A stretch of DNA of 23,276 bases from Deltaproteobacteria bacterium (GTDB lineage: Bacteria; Desulfobacterota; DAOWNY01): contig DAOWNY010000004.1 of assembly GCA_030642325.1 (NCBI GenBank), positions 1-23,276 on the forward strand, in the 5' to 3' direction. Under the pieces are notes generated by a model. The model ran no database searches and was not told where the DNA came from. It saw only the letters and a program-made list of their open reading frames with translations. This document shows, one piece after another, positions 8,335 to 15,238 of the stretch; position 1 is the first letter of the stretch; each line of letters begins with the position of its first letter. The translations under genes were made by a program, and so were the position numbers.

Positions 8335-8727
8335 GTAACCGTTCATGGTTCCCAGTTCACGGTTTTTTAATGAAAAAAATTTTATAACGATGTAAATAAA
8401 CATGTTTGCTATCGATTCCAATTCCGGAATTAGGGCTCGTAGTTCTTTTAAATTGTTCAAGGCTTCTAAAAATCTTCAGAAGAAAAACTTATAATTACAT
8501 ATTAATCCTAAGTTTTTACCAATAGTTAAGTTGAGTGATTAGCTCAAAAGCGTTTAGCCTTGAAAAACCGAGATATTACGAGAGCTTGAAGTAAACATCC
8601 AATGGGTGAAAATTTGTAATAGCAAAACATCCTGTGATCATTTTGACTAATAGCTAACTGCTAAAGGCTAACTGCTCAATTCAGGCAATAGTTAGCTGTG
8701 AACCGTAAACTGTCTATGAACGGATAC
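8335..8727. repeat. Composite repeat element inside the efflux operon (copy A)
   Basis: The ends are imperfect inverted repeats: GTAACCGTTCATGG at 8335-8348 against the complement of 8714-8727, GTATCCGTTCATAG, 12 of 14 matching. The left half (8335 to about 8489) matches the element at 12228-12437 in the same orientation, sharing for example ATCGATTCCAATTCCG and TTGTTCAAGGCTTCTAAA. The interior (8519-8677) is an inverted copy of 12584-12746, with 40 consecutive identical bases (8606-8645 against 12615-12654). The arrangement reads as one small non-autonomous element nested in another. No open reading frame lies inside. Confidence 0.7.
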
Positions 8728-8764
8728 TTAAAAAGATGTGTAACTCGGAAGCCGGCGAAGAATT

Positions 8765-9847
8765 TCACTTAACTTTTATCCGGGCATGGTCGTAAAGGGC
8801 AAATTTACCTTCGGTAACTATTTTTTCTCCCGGCTTGAGGTCTCCTGACACCTCGGCGGTTCCATCATTAAACACCAGGCCCAACTTTATCGGGACTTTT
8901 ATTGCATTATCATCGTCAATTTTGTAGAGATAAGTTTCATTTTCCAATTGGATCACGCTTTCCCAGGGCACTATCAGGGCATTCTTGTGAACCTCGGTTA
9001 CAATGGCTATTTCAGCAAACATCCCCGGGTTTAAAAGCTTTTCATGATTTAAAAGCAGTCCTTTGACCAGAAAAGAGCGGGTGCTGACGTCAATGTCGGG
9101 AGATACAAAGCAGACTTCTCCCGAGAATCGCCTTTCCGGATAGGCAGATACGGTAATAGTAATCGGTTGCTTGAGGTAAAGTCGCGGCTTATATTTTTCG
9201 TCCGCCCGAAAAGAAATTTCCAGCGGATCCAATTGAACAACCATAACAACGGGATCCCCTACCTTAAGAAACCCCCCCAAATTAACAACCTTTTCCGAAG
9301 TGACCCCCGGGAAAGGGGATCGAATTTCGGTATCCTTAAAAATTTCCCGGTTAAAATCCAGCTCCGCCCCGACCTCCCGAATACTGGCTTGCTCAATTTT
9401 AATTTTTGACTCCAGGTCATCAAGGTTTTGCTTGGATACCAAATCTTCTTTCGCCAGAGGACGCTTTCTTTCCAAAGTTCTTTTGCTGTTGGCTAACTGG
9501 ATCTTTAGCTGCGCCATGCGCGCCTGCAGTCGATCTATCTTTTTTATTATTTTGCTGTCATCCAGCTTTACCAGCAGCATCCCGGATTTAACCGCATCGC
9601 CTTCTCTAAAGAATATTTTAATTATTTTTCCTTCTACTTCCGACTTTATCATGACCGACTGCTTTGCCTTCAGTGTTCCCACCTGGTGTAAGCTGTATAT
9701 TACATCTTTTGTTTCAACTTGCCCCATTAAAACCGGAATGCCTGCCTCGTTTTGTTGAAAGGATTGTTCGTTTTTATCGCAGCCCATGCAACTGATCCAC
9801 ACTAATAAAAACATGGCGGGGACTGATTTCATTAACCCATTTCCCAT
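8765..9847 (-). CDS. RND periplasmic adaptor (HlyD/AcrA family membrane fusion lipoprotein)
   Basis: The 360-residue protein begins with a signal peptide ending in a probable lipobox with Cys23 (WISCMGC), so it is likely a lipoprotein anchored to the inner membrane. A split biotinyl/lipoyl-like domain is visible: first half at about 65-97 (VMIKSEVEGKIIKIFFREGD), second half at about 173-205 (IRSPFPGVTSEKVVNLGGFL). Between them is an alpha-helical hairpin (about 100-165) that contacts the outer-membrane factor. Beta-barrel and membrane-proximal domains follow (208-360). It would bridge the RND pump and the TolC-like protein. GGGAG 8 nt upstream supports the chosen ATG, while an in-frame ATG five codons later is possible. 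It lies downstream of the outer-membrane factor with a 197-bp gap that holds a long hairpin. Confidence 0.92.
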   Translation of the reverse strand: MGNGLMKSVPAMFLLVWISCMGCDKNEQSFQQNEAGIPVLMGQVETKDVIYSLHQVGTLKAKQSVMIKSEVEGKIIKIFFREGDAVKSGMLLVKLDDSKIIKKIDRLQARMAQLKIQLANSKRTLERKRPLAKEDLVSKQNLDDLESKIKIEQASIREVGAELDFNREIFKDTEIRSPFPGVTSEKVVNLGGFLKVGDPVVMVVQLDPLEISFRADEKYKPRLYLKQPITITVSAYPERRFSGEVCFVSPDIDVSTRSFLVKGLLLNHEKLLNPGMFAEIAIVTEVHKNALIVPWESVIQLENETYLYKIDDDNAIKVPIKLGLVFNDGTAEVSGDLKPGEKIVTEGKFALYDHARIKVK

Positions 9848-9963
9848 TCTTTTTCTCCCTGCATTAATTGCTGCTTAGTGAAAAACTTTGATAAATATAT
9901 TACAAAATATTAGCTGCCCGGGTGTTTAGGCTGGGGACTGGAGAAAAAGTCAGCTGTTTCCAA

Positions 9964-10005
9964 CGGCTATTTATATATTTTCCACTCGAAAAGATATAAA
10001 TACCG
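9964..10005. repeat. Long hairpin in the OMF-adaptor intercistronic gap
   Basis: The arm CGGCTATTTATATATTTTC (9964-9982) pairs with GAAAAGATATAAATACCG (9988-10005) with one bulged base and one mismatch around a 5-nt loop. On the plus strand it is followed by a T-rich run (10006-10020), which would suit an intrinsic terminator, but no plus-strand gene ends here. On the operon (minus) strand it is not followed directly by U residues. It may therefore act as a processing, attenuation or mRNA-stabilising structure within the efflux operon. Confidence 0.6.
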
Positions 10006-10044
10006 TTTTGCTGTTTTTTTACTTTCAGTCTTCTGCCTTTAAGT

Positions 10045-11751
10045 CTATTTTGCCTGAGTACTTACCAAAACATTTAAATGAATCCGGTGGCGCCTGTAAT
10101 TAGTTCCCATGGCCCTGTAAAGAGTGGCTAATGCTTTATGATAGTCGATCAGGGCCTTAATTTTTCTGATTTTGGCCTCAGTAAAATCTTCCTGAAAGTT
10201 AAGAATTCGGAAGGTGTCGGAAAGCCCTCTCTTCATCCGTTCTTCTTCTTGATGAAGAGTTTTTGCTGCAAGTTGTTCAAATGTTTCAGTCACTCGAAAA
10301 CGACCCAAACTGCTCTCAATATTCTCCAGGGCTATTTTAATCGCCAGGGCTATTTTCTCTTCCAAATTTTTAAGTTCGATTATTGCCCGTCTTTTGTCCA
10401 GCTTCGACTGGTGATAGCGAGAACGATCAGCCCGGTTGCCCAAAGGAATTTCTGCCACCAACCCCAGTTGCCACTCATATCCATCGCCCTTGGAAAGATG
10501 CTCCAGTGAGTCGAAATAATCTCCCCCAAAGGGATTTGTCGAGGACATTCCGGCAAAAGTTAGCGTTTCTGCACGGCCACTAAGCCCATTTAACCCAAAG
10601 GTCCCCAATACGTCCAACTTTGGTAACAACTGATTCTTATTATATTTTAGAAAAATTTCCCTGTTCTCTATTTCCACCTTCTTCCGGCGCAAATCAGGAC
10701 GATTGATTAATGCCCGCTGGAAGGCCTGTTGAAAAGAAATTAATTGCTCTCCGGGTGACGACAACTCTTCTGTTCGTAGTTTTTGCGGATAGAGGGGGGA
10801 ACCCGGTTGGATCTGCAAAATATTTTTAAAAAGATTGGTTATATCTTTTAGCCGCTGCCTGGCTAAAATTACTCTTTCCTGTCGGGATGCCACCGCGGTC
10901 TCTGCCTCCTGCACCTCCCCAATGTGGGTGACTCCTGCCTTAAAACGACTTCTATTGCCGGTTAAAAGTTCTTCTGCCAACTTGAGCGCCTCCTTGCGGT
11001 GGTCCAGTGTCTCAATGGCCCAAAAGAGAACATAATAAGTCTGTTCGGCTTTATCCAGGGTATCAATTACCTGCAAGGCAAACTTATCACTGCTTATTTC
11101 CAAATTATTTTTAGCAACAATAATGTCAACTGTATTTACTGTGGTCCCGAAATTTTGAAGCAGGGGCTGGCGCAAATTGAGGAGAAGTGAACTTTTATAT
11201 TGGGGATCCAGGCCCTCGAAGGATGAATTATTTCGATAGCGGCTATTTTCAAAAGATAGTTCCGCCTCCAACCCGATTTTAAAGGGCTTTTTGATTCCTA
11301 GAGTACCGGCCAGATCGCTTTCCTTGGAAATGGGAGTTCCACTCAATGCCGAACTTCTTTGACGTTCAGATCTTTGATTATAAAATTCTCCGAAAAAAGT
11401 GGGATCGAAATATGCCTCTTTTTCCGCAATAACTTCTTGGCTAAACGGTATATCTATTTTCTTAATTTGGATCTCCAGATTATTCTTTAGGGCGATTTCA
11501 AGACCCAACTTAAGTGGCAACGTCACCTCATCTTTTTTCGATCCTTTAACAAGCTCAGCAATTTTTTCAAAAACCAAATCATCTTTCAATATTTTTTCCC
11601 CATCTTCTATTTCTGTGGGAGAGGATTCTCCAACCATTTCTTCTCTTGGATTTTCTTTGGTAACGGCGACCCCTTGCAGGATGCAAAGAATAAAATAGAG
11701 TATAAACATAATGACTGAGATGTTGCCAAAAAATCCTTGCCTTGAATCCAT
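10045..11751 (-). CDS. TolC-family outer-membrane efflux factor
   Basis: The 568-residue protein has a hydrophobic signal segment (about 11-28), a charged linker and then the duplicated outer membrane efflux protein fold. The first repeat (about 78-315) contains LKLGLEIALKNNLEIQI, the QPLLQNFG strand and the helix ending ARQRLKDITNLF. The second (about 335-550) contains FQQAFQRALINRPDLRRKKVEI, the EIPLGNRADRSRYHQSKLDK segment and the final amphipathic helices. The SFQQAFQRALINRPDL and PLGNRADR patterns are typical of this family. A trimer would form the outer-membrane barrel and periplasmic tunnel of the tripartite pump. It is somewhat longer than E. coli TolC because of a roughly 50-residue N-terminal linker. 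AGGAGG nine nt upstream supports the ATG. It follows marR by 24 nt and so is cotranscribed with it. Confidence 0.92.
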   Translation of the reverse strand: MDSRQGFFGNISVIMFILYFILCILQGVAVTKENPREEMVGESSPTEIEDGEKILKDDLVFEKIAELVKGSKKDEVTLPLKLGLEIALKNNLEIQIKKIDIPFSQEVIAEKEAYFDPTFFGEFYNQRSERQRSSALSGTPISKESDLAGTLGIKKPFKIGLEAELSFENSRYRNNSSFEGLDPQYKSSLLLNLRQPLLQNFGTTVNTVDIIVAKNNLEISSDKFALQVIDTLDKAEQTYYVLFWAIETLDHRKEALKLAEELLTGNRSRFKAGVTHIGEVQEAETAVASRQERVILARQRLKDITNLFKNILQIQPGSPLYPQKLRTEELSSPGEQLISFQQAFQRALINRPDLRRKKVEIENREIFLKYNKNQLLPKLDVLGTFGLNGLSGRAETLTFAGMSSTNPFGGDYFDSLEHLSKGDGYEWQLGLVAEIPLGNRADRSRYHQSKLDKRRAIIELKNLEEKIALAIKIALENIESSLGRFRVTETFEQLAAKTLHQEEERMKRGLSDTFRILNFQEDFTEAKIRKIKALIDYHKALATLYRAMGTNYRRHRIHLNVLVSTQAK

Positions 11752-11775
11752 CTGTTATTGCCTCCTGTTTTCTCT

Positions 11776-12198
11776 CTATTGTTCTAAATTCTGCCATATT
11801 TTCCATAAAGAATTCTTCAGGCTATTAACTTCAGCGTGGGTAAACCGGGAAACGGCCTTTTCCAGGATCTTCTCCACTAACTTGGGTAATGCTTTTTCAT
11901 AATTTTTTCCCTGTTCCGTAAGAAATATCCGGATAGCCCGGCGATCTTTTTCGTCCTTTCTTCGCAGAAGTAATTTCTTCTTTTCTAAACGATCAACCAG
12001 CCCGGTCACCGTGGGACCATCTTTATAGACTTTATTGCTTAGTTCCGTCATGAGCAAACCGTTCTTTTCCCAGAGTCGGGAAAGCAGGTCATATTGAGCG
12101 GGAGTAATTCCAACTTGCTTAAATCTACTGTCAAACTCTCGCCTTAACCCCCGGCGAACTTTTCCTATTAAAAAAGCTATGTTTTCATCTTTAAGCAT
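11776..12198 (-). CDS. MarR-family transcriptional regulator of the efflux operon
   Basis: From the ATG at 12198 the protein has 140 residues, typical for the family. A longer reading from TTG 12222 is possible, but GGGAGGAGG immediately precedes the ATG at correct spacing, so the shorter form is chosen. It has the winged-helix arrangement of MarR: dimerisation helix 1 (about 5-28), ITPAQYDLLSRLWEKNG, a recognition helix (GPTVTGLVDRLEKKKLL, about 61-77) and a wing containing DEKDRRAIRIFLTEQG (about 82-97). MarR dimers bind palindromic DNA and release it on binding phenolic or drug-like ligands. As first gene of the operon it most likely autorepresses itself and the pump through the inverted repeat at 12481-12515. 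The last helix (SLWKIWQNLEQ) completes the dimer interface. Confidence 0.92.
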   Translation of the reverse strand: MLKDENIAFLIGKVRRGLRREFDSRFKQVGITPAQYDLLSRLWEKNGLLMTELSNKVYKDGPTVTGLVDRLEKKKLLLRRKDEKDRRAIRIFLTEQGKNYEKALPKLVEKILEKAVSRFTHAEVNSLKNSLWKIWQNLEQ

Positions 12199-12227
12199 TG
12201 CCTCCTCCCTCTGAACAATCAAAACCC

Positions 12228-12437
12228 GTAACCATTCACGATTCTCAGTTCACATTTTTTTCAATGAAATGAACTTTAATAACGATGCATAAACATGTTT
12301 GATATCGATTCCAATTCCGAAATTATTGTTTTAAATTGTTCAAGGCTTCTAAATCCTCAAAAGAAGCACCCACAATCTCCTTTTTCCTTCTGCTTTAATG
12401 AACAATTAACTGTGAACTAATGACCATAAACAGATAC
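12228..12437. repeat. Repeat element between operator and marR (copy B1)
   Basis: This 210-bp element has imperfect terminal inverted repeats: 12228-12253 against the complement of 12412-12437 matches at 17 of 26 positions, ending in a shared AGTTCAC. Its left 140 bp match 8335-8489. Left-end phrases repeat every seven bases (ATTCACG, ATTCTCA, GTTCACA). It has no coding potential. It lies in what should be the 5' leader of the efflux operon. Confidence 0.65.
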
Positions 12438-12480
12438 CAAAACCTTTATCAGAAATTTTGATAATTTAATTAGACTACAT

Positions 12481-12525
12481 ATATTTTGCATACTATATAT
12501 TAGTATACAAAATATGTATACAAAA
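12481..12525. promoter_or_regulatory. Probable MarR operator
   Basis: ATATTTTGCATACTA (12481-12495) and TAGTATACAAAATAT (12501-12515) form a 15-bp inverted repeat with one mismatch and a 5-bp spacer. A third half-site, GTATACAAAA, follows at 12516-12525, exactly 13 bp from the half-site at 12503-12512. Long AT-rich dyads of this kind are usual MarR-family operators, and the site lies upstream of marR. Sequences resembling a -10 box (TATACT, TATAGT on the minus strand) lie within the dyad, consistent with repression by promoter occlusion. The site is 283 bp from the marR start because of the intervening repeat element. Confidence 0.6.
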
Positions 12526-12582
12526 AAAATAAAATACTTTTATATTATATCAATTTTCGTAATTTCTCAAAAAGTCCAAGCT

Positions 12583-12835
12583 GTGCGGTTAGCCTTTAGC
12601 AGTTAGCTCTTAGCCAAAATGATCACAGGATGTTTTGCTATTACAAATTTTCACTCATTGGGTGTTATTTCTTGCTGATGTAATTCCTCGGTTATTCAAA
12701 GCTAAACGTTTGCGTGTTGACATCTGATCGCTCAGCTTAAGGTTGGCATTAAATCGGCAAATGTAACGAGATCAAGCGGATGTTGAATGGTTTCATGCAA
12801 AAGCTAACACTTAAATAGCTAATACCTAACCGCAC
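12583..12835. repeat. MITE-like element with heptamer ends (copy B2)
   Basis: The 253-bp element is bounded by the perfect terminal inverted repeat GTGCGGTTAG (12583-12592) / CTAACCGCAC (12826-12835), which continues imperfectly inward. The left end is a chain of seven-base phrases (GGTTAGC, CTTTAGC, AGTTAGC, TCTTAGC) and the right end carries the complementary AGCTAAC-like phrases. Bases 12584-12746 recur in inverted orientation at 8519-8677. No transposase or other frame is inside, so it would be a non-autonomous mobile or structural RNA/DNA element. Confidence 0.65.
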
Positions 12836-12941
12836 AAGGTCGAAAAAATCTGTGCAGTAATAACGGTTCACACAAATAATCGCGGGAACGATGAAAGGAA
12901 GGAAGGAAGGGTCTGTTGTAAATAATCAAATGAAAAGGGCT

Positions 12942-12962
12942 AAAAAAAATATCGAGGCCTCG
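12942..12962 (-). terminator. Weak candidate terminator of the PP2C gene
   Basis: Ten bases beyond the PP2C stop the minus strand reads CGAGGCCTCG (12953-12962), then AT-rich sequence with eight consecutive T (12942-12949). The palindrome can form only a short stem, so efficiency is doubtful, but position and T-run fit an intrinsic terminator. Confidence 0.35.
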
Positions 12963-12971
12963 TTGCTATCC

Positions 12972-13730
12972 TCATAACCCCATGATTTGCGACAGGATCA
13001 CCGTAATATTGTCATCACCGCCCGATGCCTTGGCCAATTCAATAAGGTATTCCACCTTTTGAGACAAATTAGTGTCCGAGGAAAGAACATCCTTTATTGA
13101 GTTGTCATCTACCATGTTCGTGAGACCATCGGAGCAAATGAGAAAAAGGTCACCCGGCGGTATCTTCCCTCTCACAAGATCAATCGCCAGATTCTCCCTA
13201 ACTCCTACCGCCCGGAGAATGACGTTTCTAAGGGAATGATTTTTCGCTTCCGCCAAGGCAATGAGCCCCTTGTCTATCTGATCCTGAACCAGGGAATGAT
13301 CATGGGTAAGTTGCTGTAATTGCCCTTTTCTAAAACGGTAGGTGCGGCTGTCGCCTACATGCCCCAAGATAAAATTTTCACCGTAGTAGACCATCAATTC
13401 TGCGGTGCATCCCATCCCTTTGTGACGGGGATTATCCTTTACGTGGTTCAAAATCTTTTCATTGGCCCGTTGAAAAATCTTCCGGACCAGCTTAGTTGCT
13501 TCTTGCTCAGATCGGACGGCAGACTCTGAAAAAACTTCCAAAGCACTTTCAATAAAGATACGACTGGCCAATTCACCGGCCGCCGCCCCCCCCATTCCGT
13601 CTGCCAACGCCATAATACCAAGCTCAGGCTTTACGGCAAAAGCATCTTCGTTGTTAGCCCGCCTTAGTCCCCGGTCTGATTTCCCAAAAGAACTTATTTC
13701 AGGAATCCGATTCTGTACCCAATCGCCCAT
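12972..13730 (-). CDS. PP2C-type Ser/Thr protein phosphatase (Stp1/PppA-like)
   Basis: This 252-residue protein is the size of bacterial Stp1/PppA phosphatases and is soluble. All PP2C metal-binding motifs are present: GLRRANNEDAF with N27-E28-D29, ALADGMGG with D44, the GHVGDSRTYRF strand (123-133), CSDGLTNMV with D201, and SGGDDNITVIL with D239/D240. It would use Mn2+ or Mg2+ to remove phosphate from Ser/Thr residues on kinases and FHA partners. It is divergent from the FHA gene and within 8.2 kb of two Ser/Thr kinases, so it is probably the phosphatase that balances them. Such kinase/phosphatase/FHA trios also govern type VI secretion, but no type VI genes are visible here. The ribosome binding site before the ATG is weak. 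Confidence 0.93.
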   Translation of the reverse strand: MGDWVQNRIPEISSFGKSDRGLRRANNEDAFAVKPELGIMALADGMGGAAAGELASRIFIESALEVFSESAVRSEQEATKLVRKIFQRANEKILNHVKDNPRHKGMGCTAELMVYYGENFILGHVGDSRTYRFRKGQLQQLTHDHSLVQDQIDKGLIALAEAKNHSLRNVILRAVGVRENLAIDLVRGKIPPGDLFLICSDGLTNMVDDNSIKDVLSSDTNLSQKVEYLIELAKASGGDDNITVILSQIMGL

Positions 13731-13755
13731 AAAAATCCAAATTGATAAACTTTAA

Positions 13756-13912
13756 TAGTAACCGCTCACGGTTCACAGTTCACCGTTTTTATTCAATGAC
13801 TTATATAAAGCTTCTAAGCATTTTGATATTGCTTTTAAACTCCCGAATGAGTTTTTTTGAATATATATCTGAGAACATTCCGACCTCTCGTGAAATATAT
13901 ACTTGTGTTCCA
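13756..13912. repeat. Partial copy of the dispersed repeat (copy C)
   Basis: The left end (13756-13799) repeats the head seen at 8335 and 12228, with seven-base phrases GCTCACG, GTTCACA, GTTCACC and then a T-run and TCAATGA. The interior shares GTGAAATATATACTTGTGTT (13890-13909) with a near copy at 21508-21527. No matching right end was found, so this copy may be truncated. It lies in the PP2C/FHA divergent promoter region. Confidence 0.5.
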
Positions 13913-13944
13913 ATGCCGTTAACTTAAGTATAATTTTTTTACCG

Positions 13945-13970
13945 TTATACAATAAATTTATACAATAAAT
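13945..13970. repeat. Perfect 13-bp tandem duplication upstream of the FHA promoter
   Basis: TTATACAATAAAT occurs twice in direct tandem (13945-13957 and 13958-13970), ending 54 bp upstream of the predicted -35 box of the FHA gene. Spacing slightly longer than one helical turn and position upstream of a promoter suggest a pair of regulator half-sites. No regulator is assigned. Confidence 0.5.
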
Positions 13971-14024
13971 CGGATAAAGTCAAATCCATTCGAAATGTTT
14001 TCATTCCATTGGATTAATATTTTC

Positions 14025-14055
14025 TTGACAGCAAACAGTGATTATAGGGTATAAT
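14025..14055 (+). promoter_or_regulatory. Consensus sigma70-type promoter of the FHA gene
   Basis: Both hexamers are perfect: TTGACA at 14025-14030 and TATAAT at 14050-14055. The spacer is 19 bp, two longer than optimal. Transcription would begin near 14062, giving a leader of about 55 nt before the FHA start codon. The non-ideal spacing with perfect boxes is often seen in activator-dependent promoters. Confidence 0.65.
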
Positions 14056-14117
14056 AAATTGTTTTTAAAAAATAATTCTTGATTCTTCATGATTTAAAAA
14101 GGGAAACGCTTATAGTG

Positions 14118-15005
14118 ATGAAGCATCCGCCCGCCATTATTGTTCAGCTTGTTCATATTGAGGGGCCCATGAAGGGTGAGATACAGGAACTCTCTGAACC
14201 CACTATTTCCATCGGCCGCTATTCATCCACCCACGTTAACTACCCCAAGGACCTCTCAGTTGTTTCCCGGAAACATGCCGAGATCGTAAGGGAAGGAATC
14301 CGTTTCAAGCTGATCGATCAAAGCACTAACGGCACGTTTGTAAATGGGAAAAGGATCAAAGAAATTTATCTTAAAAATGGGGATGTTCTGACTTTTGCGA
14401 AAAATGGACCCAAACTAAGTTTTTTGACCAAGGTTGTGGAAGGCCAGGCCGCGGCAACCAAGGTCGAAACGGTCCCCTCTCCACTTGAGAAGCCTGTAGC
14501 GCCACCTGCAAAAAAACCTCCAACTATCCCCGATGATCAGGCAAATGAGAAGCAAATTCCCATCCAAAGGGTCCAGGTTTCTCTTATGATACAATATGGC
14601 CCTACTCTCCGTTCCTTTAGGGAGCTTCCCATAACTATCGGGCAAAATCCGAATTGCGATTTTAATCTTGGGCATCCATCCATCCTTGATCGACATGCCC
14701 AAATTTTTTTTAGTGATGATCAATATTGGGTGAAGGATTTGACCGGACAAGATTTAATCTCTATCGACGGACAAGCCATACACCATCAGGCCCCCCTCAC
14801 CCACGACAATCGTTTGGCATTGAGCCTCCAGGGGCCTGTTTTTCGGTTTATCAGTGGGGGACGTCTGGCGGAAATTGAGGAATCAGGCCCAGAAAAATCC
14901 GTCAACTCATCTCCTGAAAAAGAGGATATACCTCCCCGAAAAAATTTTGGAAACAAAGAATCCATGGGGGCTATCTCCGCTTTAAAAAAATTTTTGAGGC
15001 ATTAA
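14118..15005 (+). CDS. Double FHA-domain protein (second FHA degenerate)
   Basis: From ATG 14118 the protein has 295 residues; GTG 14115 or TTG 14079 are alternative starts, and the AGGGA at 14100-14104 favours 14115/14118. FHA domain 1 (about 8-103) is canonical for phosphothreonine recognition: SIGRYSS with G33-R34, VSRKHAEI with S50 and H53, and STNGTFVNGKRI with N71. After a Pro/Lys-rich linker (about 118-150) a second FHA-like fold (about 153-246) follows with TIGQNPNCDF, SILDRHAQIFF and ISIDGQAI. Here the arginine of GR is replaced by Gln and the SxNG motif is missing, so it probably no longer binds phosphothreonine. The C-terminal 45 residues are charged. It has no membrane segment. 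It most likely reads phosphorylated kinase or substrate proteins encoded downstream and is divergent from the PP2C phosphatase. Confidence 0.88.
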   Translation: MKHPPAIIVQLVHIEGPMKGEIQELSEPTISIGRYSSTHVNYPKDLSVVSRKHAEIVREGIRFKLIDQSTNGTFVNGKRIKEIYLKNGDVLTFAKNGPKLSFLTKVVEGQAAATKVETVPSPLEKPVAPPAKKPPTIPDDQANEKQIPIQRVQVSLMIQYGPTLRSFRELPITIGQNPNCDFNLGHPSILDRHAQIFFSDDQYWVKDLTGQDLISIDGQAIHHQAPLTHDNRLALSLQGPVFRFISGGRLAEIEESGPEKSVNSSPEKEDIPPRKNFGNKESMGAISALKKFLRH

Positions 15006-15060
15006 ATGCACTTACGATTCTGCTCTTTCTCCAAAACAACGGGTTAACCCCGGGAAAACG

Positions 15061-15144
15061 ATGAGTAATATGGGTTCTAATCTCCCGGACACCACGATCG
15101 TCACGCCAGTTCCAGTCTGCCTAAAACAGTTCTTGGAAAAATAA
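15061..15144 (+). CDS. Possible 27-residue small ORF between FHA and kinase genes
   Basis: An ATG at 15061 opens a 27-codon frame ending TAA at 15142-15144, with only a weak GGGAAAACG ribosome binding site. The peptide is soluble and contains PDTTIVTPVPVC, a threonine cluster of a kind FHA domains might recognise when phosphorylated, but this is speculation. It sits in the 233-bp gap between the FHA and kinase genes and could equally be chance or the relic of a longer gene. Confidence 0.2.
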   Translation: MSNMGSNLPDTTIVTPVPVCLKQFLEK

Positions 15145-15238
15145 TTAATGGAACCATCCCCGTTTATTGCCTCTTTTTAAAAGTATGATTGGGAAATTGT
15201 TACTACGCAAATAGACAGGCTGTAGACTATAAAGCAGA

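Noticed and set aside
9300..9758. 152-codon plus-strand frame
   Set aside because: It is antisense to the adaptor gene, Ser/Phe-rich and without a plausible start.
12583..12835. CRISPR-like array from the repeated TTAGC phrases
   Set aside because: The phrases are seven bases with no spacers of regular length and no cas genes nearby.
12896..12910. GGAA tetranucleotide run as a phase-variable repeat
   Set aside because: Only about three and a half units, outside any gene and not in an obvious promoter.
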